This document shows positions 7,267 to 15,644 of a stretch of 19,469 nt of DNA, one piece after another (positions within the stretch are counted from its first letter, which is position 1; each line of letters starts with the position of its first letter). Location of the stretch: the NCBI GenBank assembly GCA_904501945.1, contig CAJGCU010000042.1, positions 1 through 19,469 on the forward strand, written 5' to 3'. Source of the DNA: an uncultured Bacteroidaceae bacterium. GTDB lineage: Bacteria > Bacteroidota > Bacteroidia > Bacteroidales > Bacteroidaceae. The position numbers were made by a program, and so were the translations under genes. Under the pieces are notes generated by a model, which had not been told where the DNA came from, made no database searches, and saw only the letters and a program-made list of their open reading frames with translations.

Positions 7267-8790
7267 TTATTCATTGATATAAACTTTTCGAGAATAGCCA
7301 TCGGCATACTTCTCTATACAGAAGCCCTGAGGCTTATCTATTCGTCGTCCCAGCAAATCGTAGTATGCTACAGGCTTTTCGTCTTCAAGCTGCTGCATAG
7401 CGTTGATATCTGTAGCTTCATGGTCTATCATGAAGATATAAGTATTCAAGCTGTTAGCGGGCATTTCCACGAGAGTTTCTGTCAGAGGTTCTGCCATCGC
7501 TATGTCTGATGTCTGGCAGAGCTGCGACTTCAGATTGCCTGTTGACAACAAGTGTGTACCACTTTTTGCATAGAAAGGCAGCTTAATTTTCAGCTTGTGA
7601 TTTGATGCGGTAGAATTGATTGCCATCACGATGATAGAGTCTCCCTTGATGTAAGCAGAACTTTGGAGAGCAGAACCAGTTGTAGTGGTGATTGTTCCTC
7701 TGGTGTCCAGACGGGTTGAACCAGTCACGTGCTTAGAGAAGTGTGACATCACGTATGCACGAGGAAGCAGAGCATTCTTCGTATTGCCTGGATTGTACTT
7801 CGCTTCACCTGTTCCGACAAAAGCCCAGTGAGCACGCATATACCAATAGATGTAGCCCGTACAGCCTGACAACATGCATTCATTCAACTCCTTCGCAAAA
7901 TCCAACTGTTCAGACCAGTTTGGCAGACGGTCTTGAAGATAGTCTGTCACAGAGTGCTCTGTCATCCACACTTCCTTGCCATACTTGGCAGCCAAAACAG
8001 CCGCATTCTTCATGTTATTCAATGGTGGGTGTCCATAAAGGTGACCCGCTATGATGTCGATGTGCTCACGTGCCACAGGGTCTTTCAGCAGCATGTCTGA
8101 ATATCTTGGATCGAAGCCCAATGGCTCTGCGCTGATCAGTCGAACGCCCTTGTAAGTCTCTCTGTCAAGCTTGTCTGCATGATTCTTCACGAGCTTAAGC
8201 TGCTGCTCCGGTGTGTAAAGACAGCCTGAATAATTCACCCACCAGTCTGGCTCATTCTGAATGGAAACCGCATCCATGTTGACACCGTTTTTCTTCATAT
8301 AAGCCAAGAATGTATTGAGCCATGGGAAGAACTTCTCGTAACTGTCAGCACGCAGTTCACCGCGCTGATTGCCCTGATCATCAGAGTTTCCGCCCTGAGC
8401 TGTACCATTAGTCTTGTATTCTCCTGGAGGTGACCAAGGTGTACCGAACACAATACCGCCACGCTGCTTAACCAGCTTGGCTGAAGGAAGCGAGCCATGC
8501 CAGTCATAAGGAGTATCCCAACCTATATCTGAAGCATTGATGTCGCCCTTAAAATTAGGCGAAATCTCCATACGCAGAATGTTCAGACCAATTCTAGACT
8601 GAGGTCCATAAAGTAATTTAACTGGCTGCGTGTCATTGCCATGAGGACACATGGCACCATCGCAACATGCAGCACCGAAGCCTGTGATTGTCTGGTAACG
8701 TGTGTTTCTTACCATGACAACGTACGTTCCTGCATATACAGCCGTACCGAGCATCAGCGCGAAGATCGAAGTAATAATTTTATTTTTCAT
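7267..8790 (-). CDS. GH30 family glucuronoxylanase-like secreted hydrolase with type IX-like tail
   Basis: The 507-residue enzyme starts with a signal peptide (MKNKIITSIFALMLGTAVYA). Residues about 25-350 form a GH30 (beta/alpha)8 barrel: YQTITGFGAA at the start, GTPWSPP near 116, acid/base Glu180 in SIQNEPDW and nucleophile Glu278 in WMTEHS. The segment PRAYVMSHFSKHV (Arg344, Tyr346) resembles the part of subfamily 8 that reads the methylglucuronic acid branch of xylan, so endo-glucuronoxylanase is the best guess; another GH30 subfamily remains possible. Residues about 350-460 are the usual side beta-domain. The C-terminus (AYYDLLGRRI, then SRKVYINE) resembles a type IX sorting tail, predicting export to the surface or medium. 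It is transcribed alone, from its own consensus promoter to the terminator at 7236-7265. Confidence 0.88.
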   Translation of the reverse strand: MKNKIITSIFALMLGTAVYAGTYVVMVRNTRYQTITGFGAACCDGAMCPHGNDTQPVKLLYGPQSRIGLNILRMEISPNFKGDINASDIGWDTPYDWHGSLPSAKLVKQRGGIVFGTPWSPPGEYKTNGTAQGGNSDDQGNQRGELRADSYEKFFPWLNTFLAYMKKNGVNMDAVSIQNEPDWWVNYSGCLYTPEQQLKLVKNHADKLDRETYKGVRLISAEPLGFDPRYSDMLLKDPVAREHIDIIAGHLYGHPPLNNMKNAAVLAAKYGKEVWMTEHSVTDYLQDRLPNWSEQLDFAKELNECMLSGCTGYIYWYMRAHWAFVGTGEAKYNPGNTKNALLPRAYVMSHFSKHVTGSTRLDTRGTITTTTGSALQSSAYIKGDSIIVMAINSTASNHKLKIKLPFYAKSGTHLLSTGNLKSQLCQTSDIAMAEPLTETLVEMPANSLNTYIFMIDHEATDINAMQQLEDEKPVAYYDLLGRRIDKPQGFCIEKYADGYSRKVYINE

Positions 8791-8816
8791 TGGAATAGAA
8801 TTATGTTAATCCGCCA

Positions 8817-8847
8817 CAAATATACGACAAAATACAACATCTTCAAA
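8817..8847 (-). promoter_or_regulatory. Consensus Bacteroidetes promoter for the GH30 gene
   Basis: On the minus strand TTTG (8844-8847), a 19-base spacer, and TATATTTG (8817-8824) match the -33/-7 consensus TTTG-N19-TAnnTTTG exactly. The -7 box is about 26 bases from the GH30 ATG, giving a short leader. No operator or catabolite site was recognised. Confidence 0.8.
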
Positions 8848-8949
8848 TAAATTGTCCTTTTTTGTTCTATACAAGAAAAAAAACATGGTTTCCCGAATCC
8901 TCAACACTGCTTTTTCCGCTAAAAGAGCTTATTTCTCGCGAACAAATGC

Positions 8950-10650
8950 TTAGAACTTCTTTCTGAGCAAAGCTGCAGCTGGGCTTTCAGCATCACGAAG
9001 TCCTTTGCCTACACTTTTAGCATTGAGCTGTGCGCCAATGAGCGAAAGATGGGTATGGTCACGGTTGAAATAGGAAGCGGCTTTCTTCTGCCCCATCTTG
9101 TCGAGCGCATCGGCTGTGATGTTGTGGACATCGACAAAAAGGACACCCGTTTCTTTTGCAACGGAGCGACACCATGAGCCATAAGTCTCGTTGCGGCGCT
9201 CTATATACATTTTGCCTTTCTTTTCCTTGACTGGATAGATGAAACCACGAGGATGTCCATCGCCAACGTGCCATTCGTTACGCGGCGTAAGGGATAGAAG
9301 GATGGGAGTTGCGCCTTTCTCAAGGGTGTCTTGAATCATCTTTTTGAGATACCATCCATATGAATAAACGACTTGGAACTGCCCTGTGCTTTCAAGGCGA
9401 TAGACATGGCTGGAATCTTTTGCTGTAGCTATAACACCACGTTCCTTGCCGTCTTTGATACCACCTATATCGTTGTGACCGAACTGAATCAGCACATAAT
9501 CACCTGGTTCGAGAGAGTTATAGACAACTTCCCACAATCCCTCGTCCACGAAAGTGCGAGTAGAACGGCCTGCCCGTGCCTGATTCTGGAAAACACACTT
9601 GGTTGAGTCGAAAACGGTGTAGCCTTGACTGCCCCATCCCCACATTCCATCAGGATTCTTATCTTCGTTCTTGCCTGTAGAATCTCCGCAAAGAAAGACC
9701 ATAGGAAGTCCCTGCTTGCGTTTCTGGTCGCAACGTTTAGGATGCACCCTGTCATTCAAGCACGATTTGAGGAATGCCACTTGAGAATCATCGCAGGCAA
9801 GGATACCCTCGGCGGCACTTTGAGCATTCATACGTGCACCATAAGCGGATGTGTGTATCTTATCAAGATAAAAGTGATAGTCGGTTTTCCATGGACCATA
9901 CTTCTCTAATTTAGTAGCAGAAATATCATTCAAGTCAATAACAGGAGTCCCTGTTTCTTCTCCAATAGCAAAGATGGCTGGCGTGAAGTCGGCAAGCTTT
10001 CGCTGAATTTTGCCAGGCGCATCGGCTTCATAAGCATTGCGTGGAGTGAGAGTAAAGAGGATTGGCGTTGCTCCTTTTGCACGTATCTCACTGATAAATC
10101 GACGTATATAACCTCCAAAAGTATAAACTGTTTCCTTTTTATTCGTTATTTTATTATGTATAATAGTGGAATCTTCTGCTATCTCCAATCGGCCATGAGG
10201 ACGATAGCTGGAACGTGCACGAATGGAATCAATAGGACCATTATCGTTATGCCCGAGTTCAAGGAACACGTAGTCACCTTGCCTTACCGCTTCAACAACC
10301 GGCTTCCAGAAACTATCATAGAAAGTGCGAGGAGATGTACCCCCAAGAGCATGATTCTCAACAGTTATCTTGTTTTCATCAAAATATTCGTGAACATAAT
10401 ATCCCCATCCCCACTGGCCATTGTTGCCATTGCCAAGAGTTCCTGTTCGCATAGTACTGTTGCCCACAAGAAACAATACGGGATTATCGCCCTGGCGACT
10501 GCTGCCCGGGATGGGACGCGCCTGTTTGAGGATACTTATAGAGTCCGCAGTAAGGTCACGTACGCCATTGATATCTAACCAGATGTCACTTTGGGCATGA
10601 ACTGTAAAAAACAAGAAACTAAAAACTAAAAGTGAAAGTAACTTTTTCAT
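8950..10650 (-). CDS. Tandem-domain SGNH esterase, rhamnogalacturonan acetylesterase-like (CE12)
   Basis: The 566-residue product has a signal peptide (MKKLLSLLVFSFLFFTVHAQ). Two complete SGNH hydrolase domains follow. Domain 1 (about 57-285) has GNST with Ser65, GHND at 133-136 and DKIH (Asp263, His266). Domain 2 (about 316-550) has GDST with Ser324, GHND at 391-394 and DHTH (Asp531, His534). Both therefore keep the full Ser-Asp-His set and the oxyanion Gly and Asn. The block pattern (GWG near block I, GGTSPRTF or AGRSTRTF in block II, LTPRN) is that of CE12 enzymes, which remove acetyl groups from pectin rhamnogalacturonan or xylan. A type IX tail is not evident, so it is probably periplasmic. 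The start is five bases after the Nudix stop, so the gene is the distal member of the birA operon. Exact substrate is inferred. Confidence 0.88.
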   Translation of the reverse strand: MKKLLSLLVFSFLFFTVHAQSDIWLDINGVRDLTADSISILKQARPIPGSSRQGDNPVLFLVGNSTMRTGTLGNGNNGQWGWGYYVHEYFDENKITVENHALGGTSPRTFYDSFWKPVVEAVRQGDYVFLELGHNDNGPIDSIRARSSYRPHGRLEIAEDSTIIHNKITNKKETVYTFGGYIRRFISEIRAKGATPILFTLTPRNAYEADAPGKIQRKLADFTPAIFAIGEETGTPVIDLNDISATKLEKYGPWKTDYHFYLDKIHTSAYGARMNAQSAAEGILACDDSQVAFLKSCLNDRVHPKRCDQKRKQGLPMVFLCGDSTGKNEDKNPDGMWGWGSQGYTVFDSTKCVFQNQARAGRSTRTFVDEGLWEVVYNSLEPGDYVLIQFGHNDIGGIKDGKERGVIATAKDSSHVYRLESTGQFQVVYSYGWYLKKMIQDTLEKGATPILLSLTPRNEWHVGDGHPRGFIYPVKEKKGKMYIERRNETYGSWCRSVAKETGVLFVDVHNITADALDKMGQKKAASYFNRDHTHLSLIGAQLNAKSVGKGLRDAESPAAALLRKKF

Positions 10651-10655
10651 ACAGG

Positions 10656-11165
10656 TTATTCTTTTATTAACTTAACTCGTTCTATTTCGCTCTCAAAATT
10701 GGGCGTAAAGACTCCTTGACCTAAATTTGCCTTGATATCTGCCATACTCCAAAAACGGCCGCCATCCAGTTCATCAGAAGGAGCTATTTCGCCATCATAT
10801 ACTGTCTTATAGACAAAGACCAGTTCGCGCTCACGCTCACTCTCAAAAACATATTGTTCCAGATGCTCTGGAGTAAAGTCGCTGATTCCCAACTCCTCAT
10901 GCGCTTCACGCTTCAAGGCATCTCCTGCACACTCGCCCAAATCCACATGACCACCAACTGCCGTATCCCACTTGTCGGGCTGGATATCTTTCCAAGCAGG
11001 GCGGTGCTGCAGATAAAGCTCACCTTTGCTGTTGAACACATGAAGATGCACAACTGGATGCAAAAGTTTGCTGCCACCATGACATTCTGCCCGAGTAGCC
11101 GCCCCAATGATATTGCCTTCCGCATCAACAACGGGGAACATTTCTTTGCTGTTATCTTTCATCAT
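10656..11165 (-). CDS. Nudix hydrolase
   Basis: The 169-residue cytoplasmic protein has a perfect Nudix box at residues 72-94: G72, E78, then R86-E87-A-H-E90-E91-L-G93-I94. These residues bind the divalent metal and cleave nucleoside diphosphate-X substrates. The N-terminal part (MFPVVDAEGNIIGAATR, then LHPVVHLHVFN) resembles the Nudix subgroup similar to isopentenyl-diphosphate isomerase and YfcD, in which the real substrate is usually unknown. One base separates it from the queA stop upstream, and five bases from the esterase downstream, so it lies inside the birA-queA operon. The ATG doublet at the start gives two equivalent start choices. Confidence 0.9.
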   Translation of the reverse strand: MMKDNSKEMFPVVDAEGNIIGAATRAECHGGSKLLHPVVHLHVFNSKGELYLQHRPAWKDIQPDKWDTAVGGHVDLGECAGDALKREAHEELGISDFTPEHLEQYVFESERERELVFVYKTVYDGEIAPSDELDGGRFWSMADIKANLGQGVFTPNFESEIERVKLIKE

Positions 11166-11166
11166 A

Positions 11167-12387
11167 TCAAGGTATTAGCAGAGAGGAATCTCCATAACTC
11201 AAAAAACGAAAATCGTGTGTCAACGCATAATCATACACTTTTTTCCAATCGCCTTTCAAAAAAGCCGATACAAGAAGGAGCAAAGTGGATTGCGGCTGAT
11301 GGAAATTGGTGACCATACGTGTCACGACATGATACTGATAGCCTGGAGCAATGATAATCTGCGTAGATGACTGAAGCACATCAAGCTGCCTTTCAACCAG
11401 ATAGGAGCACAACGCCTGCAATGCTTCAACCGTTGTCATGCTTCCATCGTATTCGTAAGGGAGCCACTGAGGCACATGCAATTCTTCTTTGCCTTGAGCG
11501 GCTAAAACGCCCATATAATAGAGGCTCTCCAATGTACGGACGCTCGTCGTTCCAACAGCAATAGCATGTCCATCGTGGCTAATCAGGCGCTCTATTGTTT
11601 GACGGCGTACCGCAATATGTTCTGTGTGCATATCATGATCTCCTATCTCCCTGCTTTTTACAGGCTTAAAAGTCCCTGCACCCACATGGAGCGTCAATTC
11701 CTCACGAACAATCCCCGCCTCATCAAGAGCTGCGAGAACACGATCCGTAAAATGCAGACCCGCCGTAGGCGCTGCCACTGAGCCTTTTATCTTCGAGTAC
11801 ACAGTTTGATAGGTCTGCTTATCGCTCTCCTGCGTTTCCCTATTCAGGTAAGGAGGAATCGGGAGTTCACCTATAGCGTCGAGCACTTCCGCCCAAGTAT
11901 AATTACCTTCCCATTCGAAATCAACAATATGCGATGTTCCACTAATCTCTTTTCGGTCACACCACAAAGTAATACTTGAACCATCAGGCATCACTATCTC
12001 TCGACAGAGTTTACCACTCTTCCACTTTTTCAAGTTCCCAATCAGACAAAACCACTGTACATGGCCTCTCTGAGAGAAATTGAGCTGATAATCATGAGGA
12101 GCAGAAGGTTCGAGGCAGAACACTTCGATAAGTGCCCCCAACACGCCATTGGACGAAGCCTTGCGAAAGTGCAACCGAGCCTGAATCACTTTGGTGTTAT
12201 TGAAGACCATCAACGAGCCTGCAGGAAGATAGGCCGGCAGGGAGGTGAAAACATCTTCTCTTACTTCTCCTTGATTGTAAATCAGCAATTTGCTCGCATC
12301 ACGCTCTGCTAATGGAAACTTGGCAATACGTTCATCTGGCAAATCATACCAATAATCGGATATATGTATCGTCTTTGGATTCATCAT
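11167..12387 (-). CDS. queA: S-adenosylmethionine:tRNA ribosyltransferase-isomerase
   Basis: The 406-residue protein has clear QueA signatures: VFNNTKVIQAR (61-71), GELPIPPY (173-180), VAAPTAGLHF (204-213), HVGAGTFKPV (234-243), a later TNFHQPQSTL, and FLSYGDSSLLI near the C-terminus. It transfers the ribosyl part of S-adenosylmethionine to preQ1 in tRNA, making epoxyqueuosine on the way to queuosine at wobble position 34. It is somewhat longer than the roughly 350-residue proteobacterial enzymes, with extra sequence around residues 78-165. It starts five bases after birA stops; two adjacent ATG codons are possible starts. tadA, another wobble-base enzyme, lies about 4 kb further along the same strand in a separate operon. 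Confidence 0.95.
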   Translation of the reverse strand: MMNPKTIHISDYWYDLPDERIAKFPLAERDASKLLIYNQGEVREDVFTSLPAYLPAGSLMVFNNTKVIQARLHFRKASSNGVLGALIEVFCLEPSAPHDYQLNFSQRGHVQWFCLIGNLKKWKSGKLCREIVMPDGSSITLWCDRKEISGTSHIVDFEWEGNYTWAEVLDAIGELPIPPYLNRETQESDKQTYQTVYSKIKGSVAAPTAGLHFTDRVLAALDEAGIVREELTLHVGAGTFKPVKSREIGDHDMHTEHIAVRRQTIERLISHDGHAIAVGTTSVRTLESLYYMGVLAAQGKEELHVPQWLPYEYDGSMTTVEALQALCSYLVERQLDVLQSSTQIIIAPGYQYHVVTRMVTNFHQPQSTLLLLVSAFLKGDWKKVYDYALTHDFRFLSYGDSSLLIP

Positions 12388-12392
12388 CTTAC

Positions 12393-13163
12393 TTAACTAT
12401 CAAGAACAAAACGGACTTCCTTAAACTCATAGCGCACCACGTTGCCATCGTCGAAACGCAGAAGAATGTGACCAGTTGGTTCCACTCCTGCTATTTCAGC
12501 CATGAACTCGCCACGTATATCGGCATAACGATGCCTGCCCACTCGCCTGTAGAGAGCATCCATATACATCTGGCGCACTTCGCATGCCTTGCCCTCACGC
12601 AGCAATTCGTAATAGTGTCCAAAACGACTGACAATAGCACTGAGCACTTCCTCACGCTCCACCTGTACACTGGTCAATTGCTTTAATGACACAGGATTAG
12701 GCGCATTACTTCTGAACAGTTCCTGATTAACATTGACACCAACGCCAATGATACAGTTCGATATCTTTCCTCCTTGCAAGTCGCACTCAATCAGCGTTCC
12801 GCTAATTTTTTTATCATTCACATAAATGTCATTTGGCCACTTCACTTCCACACCCGCCACATAACGCAGCAAGGCCTCCCTGACAGAAATGGCCATGCAC
12901 TGCGAAAGCAGAAACTGATGGGACGGTTTGACAAAATCGGGGTGACACAGCAACGAGAACGTGAGGTTCTTCCCTCGCTCAGATTCCCAGAAGTTGCCCT
13001 GCTGACCTCGGCCTGCAGTCTGGTAATCCGCTACAACCAGCGTAAATCCCGGCAATATCCCTGGCGAAACAACCTGTCCTGAACGCTGTTCTTCCAACAT
13101 CTCACGAACAAAAAGATTGGTAGAATCTGCCACAGGAAGGTTAATCCGATAGACGTTCTCCAT
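12393..13163 (-). CDS. birA: Biotin--[acetyl-CoA-carboxylase] ligase
   Basis: The 256-residue BirA/LplA-fold ligase joins biotin, via biotinyl-AMP, to the biotin carrier protein of carboxylases. Motifs: DSTN (13-16), GRGQQGNFWES (51-61, biotinyl-AMP loop), KWPNDIYV (108-115) and GVGVNVN (140-146). The N-terminal helix-turn-helix of regulatory BirA is absent, so this is a ligase-only type. The start is taken as the ATG at 13161-13163 (MENVYRI). An in-frame ATG at 13208 would add 15 residues, but these overlap the predicted -7 box, so they are unlikely to be translated. It is the first gene of a probable operon birA-queA-nudix-esterase. Confidence 0.93.
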   Translation of the reverse strand: MENVYRINLPVADSTNLFVREMLEEQRSGQVVSPGILPGFTLVVADYQTAGRGQQGNFWESERGKNLTFSLLCHPDFVKPSHQFLLSQCMAISVREALLRYVAGVEVKWPNDIYVNDKKISGTLIECDLQGGKISNCIIGVGVNVNQELFRSNAPNPVSLKQLTSVQVEREEVLSAIVSRFGHYYELLREGKACEVRQMYMDALYRRVGRHRYADIRGEFMAEIAGVEPTGHILLRFDDGNVVRYEFKEVRFVLDS

Positions 13164-13178
13164 TGCTTGTTTTTTTTG

Positions 13179-13209
13179 CAAAGTTAACATAAAATGCGAT
13201 AAAAACACC
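13179..13209 (-). promoter_or_regulatory. Predicted promoter of the birA operon
   Basis: On the minus strand TAACTTTG (13179-13186) is an exact -7 box (TAnnTTTG), 15 bases before the chosen birA ATG. At the 19-base spacing the -33 position reads GGTG (13206-13209), only a half match to TTTG. The leader would be very short. This site decides the birA start. Confidence 0.6.
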
Positions 13210-13281
13210 TCCGAAAAACCAATTTTAGCAAATTCACAACAAAAACTGATTCATTTCTTACGTTTTTAACAAACAAAAACC

Positions 13282-13289
13282 TATATTTG
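13282..13289 (+). promoter_or_regulatory. Predicted -7 box for the sensor kinase operon
   Basis: TATATTTG is an exact match to the Bacteroidetes -7 consensus, about 61 bases before the kinase ATG, in the divergent gap with birA. No good TTTG is present at the expected -33 spacing; the upstream stretch is T- and A-rich. Transcription would leave a leader of roughly 55 bases. Confidence 0.5.
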
Positions 13290-13350
13290 CGAAAGAAACT
13301 TAGAAATACTAAAAGAAATCTAAAAACTATATCAAAGAAAGCACGACCAC

Positions 13351-15207
13351 ATGCGGTTTTTCCGTCTCATCATAGCATTCATTGCCCTATTACCTTTATC
13401 CGTACTGGCTCAAAACGGCCACAACGAAAAGAAGATAAAGGAAGCTTTGGTCATGCTTGATAGCGTTATTGCCAATAAAAAGACCTACCAAACCATACGA
13501 AAGGTACGCGCAGACAGCATAGAGCAGCAAGTAAACACCTGTCCTCCAGAAGAATATGTTGAGATGTGCCAAAAATTGTATTGGGAACTCTACGACACTG
13601 ACGGTAACAGGGCCCTAAAAGTGCTTGAACGGATTGAAAAGACAGATGAGTACGACAGCAACATCAACCTGAAGGCATGGGTATTGCTCAACAAATCGCA
13701 AATTTACGGAACCATGGGTTTATACCACAAAGCTAATGCCATCACCAACGAGATAGACCCGTCTCCCCTCTCCAAAGAAGCTCGCCTGCTTTATTATCGA
13801 ACCTGCTTCAGCAACTATCAGAAAATCGAAGAATACACATCCCATCTGCAAACGGATGACAGCACCTATTACAGCAGAATACAAGCTTATGCAGACAGCA
13901 TCCTCATACTGCATCCCGAAGGTTTTAGCAAGGACATCACGTTTGCGACACGGGAAATGAGCCAGAAAAATCTCAGTAAAGCGCTTTATATCGCCATGCG
14001 ATACTTAGGAAAAGCAGACGGGAGCAACTATCTATACCTACGTTCCACACTGGCTTCTACTTACGAACTGCTACAGGACAGCACCAACAGCATCTACTAT
14101 CTCGCTGTAACTGCAGCCGAAGACATAAAAAACGGAGTAACTGACTATCAAGCACTTCCATATCTTGTGCAACTACTGCATGAGCAAGGCGACAACGACC
14201 ACGCATACAAGTACCTCATCTGTACAATGGAAGACGCCAACATCTATCCGTCAAGAAGTCTTGCGCTCGAAATTTCCCGGAACTTTCCGGTCATCAACAG
14301 AGAATATAACGAGCAGCAGGAACAAATTGCACATTCCAACAAACTGAAACGGGACTCCCTCTCGCTCATCTTCACGCTGCTGGCGCTTGCCATCGGGGCC
14401 GCGTTCTATATTGGATGGCGACACAATAACAATGCAGAAGAGAAGAAAAGAGCCGATGCGCTGCAGACAGCACTCGACCAAGCCAATATTGCTGACCGCA
14501 TCAAAAACGTGTTCATACAAAACATGAGACACGAAATACGCACTCCGCTCAATGCTATTATGGGATTTGCCCAACTCATGTCAAACGATCTTCCACAAGA
14601 GGAAAGAGACCTCTACAGCGAGTACATTATGGAGAGCAATAATCAGCTACTTTCCACACTCGACGACATCATCGACGTCAGCAACATGGAAGTAGGCACA
14701 TTCAATTTTCATTTTGAAGACACCAACATTGACCAGCTCTGCCAAGATAAAATGGAGGAAACCAAAGACTTTCTTCCTCAAGGCGTTCAGTACATCTATC
14801 ATTCCTCGGAAGAAGGACTCAAGCTCTACACTGACAAAAGAAGGGTGGGACAAGTACTGCAAAACCTCCTGTCCAACGCTTGCAAGAACACGACCAATGG
14901 CAGTATTACACTTCAGGTTGAACACGACAGTTCTAACAATGTACAATTCATCGTTACAGACACAGGCGTAGGTATTCCTGCTGACAAAGCAAAAAAAATA
15001 TTTGAACATTTCGAGAAGCTCGACCACTACAGTCCCGGGCTCGGTCTTGGCCTGTACGTCTGCAACCTCATCGCTCAGGCGCTCGGAGGCGACATCTATC
15101 TTGACACAAGCTATACAGAAGGAGCGCGCTTCGTATTCACCGTGCCAAGCCACTCTAACACTAAAGAATCCGAATCAAAGTTTGCTGACAATCATATTCC
15201 ATCATGA
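13351..15207 (+). CDS. Membrane sensor histidine kinase with helical (TPR-like) periplasmic sensor
   Basis: The 618-residue protein has a signal peptide (MRFFRLIIAFIALLPLSVLA). Residues 25-330 are mostly helical, resembling the TPR-type sensor regions common in Bacteroidetes kinases. One membrane helix lies at about 337-356, and a short coiled linker at 360-385. The kinase core is complete: H-box NMRHEIRTPLNAI with His394, N-box LQNLLSNACKN (Asn505, Asn509), G1 DTGVGIP (Asp537), F-box IFEHFEKLD, and G2 GLGLGLYV (563-570). No receiver or DNA-binding domain is attached and no response regulator gene is adjacent, so the partner is unknown. It is the first gene of a three-gene unit; its TGA overlaps the next ATG. 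It probably senses a periplasmic signal and autophosphorylates in the cytoplasm. Confidence 0.92.
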   Translation: MRFFRLIIAFIALLPLSVLAQNGHNEKKIKEALVMLDSVIANKKTYQTIRKVRADSIEQQVNTCPPEEYVEMCQKLYWELYDTDGNRALKVLERIEKTDEYDSNINLKAWVLLNKSQIYGTMGLYHKANAITNEIDPSPLSKEARLLYYRTCFSNYQKIEEYTSHLQTDDSTYYSRIQAYADSILILHPEGFSKDITFATREMSQKNLSKALYIAMRYLGKADGSNYLYLRSTLASTYELLQDSTNSIYYLAVTAAEDIKNGVTDYQALPYLVQLLHEQGDNDHAYKYLICTMEDANIYPSRSLALEISRNFPVINREYNEQQEQIAHSNKLKRDSLSLIFTLLALAIGAAFYIGWRHNNNAEEKKRADALQTALDQANIADRIKNVFIQNMRHEIRTPLNAIMGFAQLMSNDLPQEERDLYSEYIMESNNQLLSTLDDIIDVSNMEVGTFNFHFEDTNIDQLCQDKMEETKDFLPQGVQYIYHSSEEGLKLYTDKRRVGQVLQNLLSNACKNTTNGSITLQVEHDSSNNVQFIVTDTGVGIPADKAKKIFEHFEKLDHYSPGLGLGLYVCNLIAQALGGDIYLDTSYTEGARFVFTVPSHSNTKESESKFADNHIPS

Positions 15208-15644
15208 ACTTGCAACGCACTACCCATCTCATTCTCACCGCGTTGCCAAGAGCTATACACCGACGCGGGTTCGGCATACATTCGCCATGGGCCTATGAAC
15301 TCATACGCGATGTATTTTTCGAACGGCATCACTACTACGCTTATCAAGACAAGCAACTGAATACACGGCAAGAACAGCAATTGTTCCGTATTCAGAATCA
15401 TTACCGAAATCACCCTATTACCATCATTGAGAAGAAGGGGCAAGAGGCTGCAAATCAATACAAAAAAGCCCTACAGAACACAACCCCATCCACGATACTT
15501 ATCATAGAGCACATCCACCATCACAATGCGGCTCTATGGCAATATATCGTCAATGACCCGAACGCCATCGTCACTTTCGACTTGGGGCGTCGCGGCATCG
15601 TCACATTTGACCCTAAACGCATCAAACAAAATTACCTCTTATGA
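15204..15644 (+). CDS. Shortened class I methyltransferase-like protein lacking the SAM-binding core
   Basis: The 146-residue protein has no signal peptide. Its N-terminus (RRGFGIHSPWAYELIRDVF, 20-38, then YYAY) matches the conserved opening I know from Bacteroidetes class I SAM-dependent methyltransferases of about 250-270 residues. Its C-terminus (ILIIEHIHHHNAALWQYIVN, then TFDLGRRGIVTF and KQNYLL) matches the closing part of the same family, where D-D-I-H-W-S and a TIDLF-G-VFF strand are usual. The middle, including the glycine-rich SAM motif, is missing, apart from a possible remnant (ITIIEKKGQEAANQYKKAL). The frame is intact and both gene ends overlap neighbours by ATGA, so it is probably expressed. 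It may be a non-catalytic remnant or a repurposed small protein. The family match is from memory. Confidence 0.65.
   Translation: MNLQRTTHLILTALPRAIHRRGFGIHSPWAYELIRDVFFERHHYYAYQDKQLNTRQEQQLFRIQNHYRNHPITIIEKKGQEAANQYKKALQNTTPSTILIIEHIHHHNAALWQYIVNDPNAIVTFDLGRRGIVTFDPKRIKQNYLL

Noticed and set aside
7267..10650. A canonical polysaccharide utilisation locus around GH30 and CE12
   Set aside because: No SusC, SusD, extracytoplasmic-function sigma factor or hybrid two-component gene is in the window, and the two enzymes are in separate transcription units.
13164..13208. N-terminal extension of BirA to the ATG at 13208
   Set aside because: The added codons contain the predicted TAACTTTG promoter box, so they would lie upstream of the transcript start.
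15400..15641. Cobalamin riboswitch ahead of the PduO gene
   Set aside because: The gene overlaps its upstream neighbour and there is no leader; no B12-box-like element was seen there or in the kinase leader.
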